Source of the DNA: Candidatus Saccharibacteria bacterium UBA4215
GTDB taxonomy: Bacteria > Patescibacteriota > Saccharimonadia > Saccharimonadales > Saccharimonadaceae
Reading direction: 5' to 3'
Assembly (NCBI GenBank): GCA_002381485.1
Contig: DFTJ01000020.1
Span: forward strand, 15,560 to 21,990
DNA: 6,431 nt
Positions 5,417 to 6,431 of the stretch are shown piece by piece. The position numbers and the translations under genes are program-made. The notes under the pieces were generated by a model, which was not told the DNA's origin, made no database searches, and saw nothing but the letters and a program-made list of their open reading frames with translations. Within the stretch, counting starts at the first letter, position 1. Every line of letters begins with the position of its first letter.

Positions 5417-6139
5417 CTAGTAGCCGACTGCTCTGATCGACACAGCTATGCGCTGAGCGTCTTCGTATGCCATCAGCAGCATCTTGCCCTCGTCTGAATC
5501 GAGAAAGGCTCGCACTTTTCTCAATCCATCGAGTTCTCGCTGCTGAGCCGCAAGCTCTTGATCTTGCTGAGACAGAAGCCGCGACTGCCCACCGACAGTT
5601 CTTCGAAGACCATCCAGCGCGCTGTTCGCGTTCGCCAGGCGTGTCTCGAGTGACTTCTGGCCAGCGACGTCGAACGTCGAGACTAGAGTTTCCAGCTCGG
5701 TGACTCGCGCCTGACTCTCTTTAAGCTGTCTCGAGAGAGACCTGTTTTGCTCATCGCATTCTATCGCGAGTCGCAGTGCTTCAGCACCATCAGTCGATGC
5801 TGCGCTGATCGCCTCCAGACGACGGTTCTCATCGCTGAGGCGTATGATGTAATCCAGTGCAGCAACCATGTCGTTCGGCAGGTCAATCGCGTCCTCGGTT
5901 TCAACCGAAGTGCTGTCGACCCACGCCTGCAGGCCGACGCGCGTTATGCGACCGCCTTCGTGATCGACATGAAGCGGCGGCGCAGACTCGATCAGCACTG
6001 CTTGAAGCTCGCGCAGGTGGTTGGGGCCACACTGCAGGTGAACCGACAGGTAGCGGACAATGTTGTCGTTACCTGCGCGGATCCACCGACCTCGCCCTTC
6101 AAGAAGGCGGACCAGTCGTGCGGTGATGTTCTCGTTCAA
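5417..6139 (-). CDS. Unrecognised coiled-coil protein, possible winged-helix N-terminus
   Basis: 240 residues; no family recognised. Residues 5-70 are predicted by eye as helix (5-14), helix (25-35), helix (39-53) and a beta-hairpin-like stretch HVDHEGGRITRVGL, an order that fits a winged helix-turn-helix DNA-binding domain, though this is not proven. About 92-210 is rich in Glu, Gln, Arg and Leu with heptad-like spacing (LSDENRRLEAI, LSRQLKESQARVTELE, QQDQELAAQQRELDGLRKV), suggesting two coiled-coil segments, followed by a short helical C-terminus (KMLLMAYEDAQRIAVSI). No signal peptide or membrane helix. The start is TTG (6137-6139), chosen because AGGAAAG lies three bases before it and no ATG occurs until residue 91. 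It has a consensus-type promoter, a leader of about 33 bases and its own terminator, so it is monocistronic. Divergent from the J-domain gene. A regulator or structural protein are both possible. Confidence 0.78.
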   Translation of the reverse strand: MNENITARLVRLLEGRGRWIRAGNDNIVRYLSVHLQCGPNHLRELQAVLIESAPPLHVDHEGGRITRVGLQAWVDSTSVETEDAIDLPNDMVAALDYIIRLSDENRRLEAISAASTDGAEALRLAIECDEQNRSLSRQLKESQARVTELETLVSTFDVAGQKSLETRLANANSALDGLRRTVGGQSRLLSQQDQELAAQQRELDGLRKVRAFLDSDEGKMLLMAYEDAQRIAVSIRAVGY

Positions 6140-6142
6140 TTG

Positions 6143-6149
6143 CTTTCCT
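6143..6149 (-). promoter_or_regulatory. Shine-Dalgarno deciding the TTG start
   Basis: On the minus strand AGGAAAG is three bases from the TTG (AGGA is six bases from it), the only plausible ribosome-binding site near the start of the coiled-coil protein gene. Confidence 0.6.
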
Positions 6150-6178
6150 AACGTCGAGGTGGACAGGAACGTGGCGCT

Positions 6179-6206
6179 ATTATAACAGTTTGTGCAGAAT
6201 AGTCAA
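6179..6206 (-). promoter_or_regulatory. Sigma70-type promoter of coiled-coil protein gene
   Basis: On the minus strand TTGACT (6206-6201), a 16-base spacer, and a perfect TATAAT (6184-6179). Predicted transcript start is near 6172, giving a leader of about 33 bases. It is the best consensus promoter in the window. Confidence 0.8.
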
Positions 6207-6248
6207 GTACTGGGCTGTCGCTCTACCAATCCATCGACGAACGATATA

Positions 6249-6277
6249 TTGACTTTAATACCTAAATATGTTAATAT
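6249..6277 (+). promoter_or_regulatory. Putative promoter of J-domain gene
   Basis: TTGACT (6249-6254), a 17-base spacer, and TAATAT (6272-6277) in AT-rich DNA. The start would be near 6284, giving a leader of about 49 bases. Neither a CIRCE nor a HAIR heat-shock operator is visible here. Confidence 0.55.
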
Positions 6278-6295
6278 ATAGCAGCTAGAATAGCC

Positions 6296-6312
6296 GTCCG
6301 CAAGTAGCGGAC
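6296..6312 (+). promoter_or_regulatory. Leader hairpin before J-domain gene
   Basis: GTCCGC (6296-6301) and GCGGAC (6307-6312) form a perfect six-base stem with loop AAGTA, ending ten bases before the Shine-Dalgarno. No T run follows, so it is not a terminator. It may stabilise the mRNA or affect initiation. Confidence 0.5.
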
Positions 6313-6322
6313 CCTTGACAAT

Positions 6323-6328
6323 AAGGAG
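6323..6328 (+). promoter_or_regulatory. Shine-Dalgarno of J-domain gene
   Basis: AAGGAG four bases before the ATG at 6333, a canonical site that fixes the start. It contrasts with the genes left of 5376, which have no convincing site. Confidence 0.8.
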
Positions 6329-6332
6329 AATC

Positions 6333-6431
6333 ATGCGTCACGAAAATCTTGCACATTACGATGTGTTGGGCGTGGCGCACGATGCCACGCCCAGCGAAAT
6401 CAAGCAGGCGTACCGCCGGCTCGCCCGGCAG
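6333..6431 (+). CDS. J-domain (DnaJ/Hsp40-type) co-chaperone, N-terminal 33 residues; cut by right edge
   Basis: The visible start is a J domain: HYDVLGVAHDATPSEIKQAY followed by RRLARQ (residues 8-33), i.e. helix I, the D/N-A-(S/T)-x-x-E-I-K turn and helix II. J proteins deliver clients to DnaK and stimulate its ATPase through an HPD motif, which would lie just past the window edge, so activity cannot be judged. Whether this is full DnaJ (with Gly/Phe and zinc-finger regions), CbpA-like or a J-domain-only protein cannot be decided; for that reason no symbol is given. ATG at 6333 is fixed by AAGGAG four bases upstream. It is transcribed from an upstream TTGACT promoter through a leader with a small hairpin, divergent from the coiled-coil protein gene. 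Confidence 0.9.
   Translation, partial: MRHENLAHYDVLGVAHDATPSEIKQAYRRLARQ

Noticed and set aside
5747..6151. 134-codon plus-strand open frame (with another of 89 codons at 5857-6126)
   Set aside because: Both are antisense to the coiled-coil protein gene, which has a promoter, Shine-Dalgarno and terminator; the open antisense frames are explained by its composition.
6201..6211. Possible HAIR-type heat-shock operator half near the J-domain gene (AGTCAAGTACT)
   Set aside because: No CTTGAGT-N7-ACTCAAG pair is present, and AGTCAA is better read as the minus-strand -35 TTGACT.
6212..6229. tRNA D-arm lookalike on the minus strand (TTGGTAGAGC...)
   Set aside because: No acceptor stem pairing, no anticodon arm and no T-arm GTTC motif follow; it sits beside the promoter of the coiled-coil gene and is probably chance.
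1..6431. CRISPR arrays, insertion sequences, rRNA, phage genes
   Set aside because: No regularly spaced repeats, transposase or integrase motifs, terminal repeats or rRNA sequence were seen on either strand.

Overview
The window (6431 bases, close to even base composition) is tightly packed bacterial DNA. Its compact genes, 6-50 base gaps, leaderless starts and family mix suggest a small-genome bacterium, plausibly a Patescibacteria/CPR lineage such as Saccharibacteria. That placement is inference: there is no rRNA or other marker gene here. The standard genetic code fits; the seven visible stop codons are TAA or TAG.

Left part (1-2657), light and oxidative stress. A heliorhodopsin gene, cut by the left edge, is transcribed leftward from 458. 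Its divergent neighbour, 49 bases away, is a class II CPD photolyase (508-1932) with the tryptophan electron-transfer residues intact. Tail to tail with the photolyase, and overlapping it by 52 bases, is yaaA (1881-2657), a peroxide-stress/iron-limiting protein. Together they link a light sensor, UV-damage repair and protection from reactive oxygen.

Middle (2658-5376). Divergent from yaaA is a 30-codon, highly basic microprotein gene (2704-2796), followed by a bidirectional terminator (2801-2826). Facing it are leftward genes: a GreA/Rnk-like C-terminal-domain protein (5044-5334), then a membrane-anchored DM13 protein (4489-5010) forming an operon with an ABC-F ATPase (2845-4482). The six promoter-proximal genes from 1 to 5376 lack a convincing Shine-Dalgarno and have a -10-like hexamer 6-8 bases before the start codon (TATACT-N7-start in three cases), the arrangement expected for leaderless mRNAs.

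Right part (5377-6431). A strong hairpin terminator ends a leftward gene for an unrecognised protein with a possible winged-helix N-terminus and coiled coils (5417-6139). It is divergent from a J-domain protein gene cut by the right edge (6333-6431). Both have TTGACT-type promoters, leaders and Shine-Dalgarno sequences, unlike the rest of the window. No rRNA, tRNA, CRISPR array, insertion sequence or origin was seen, and no gene-free stretch exceeds 193 bases (6140-6332).
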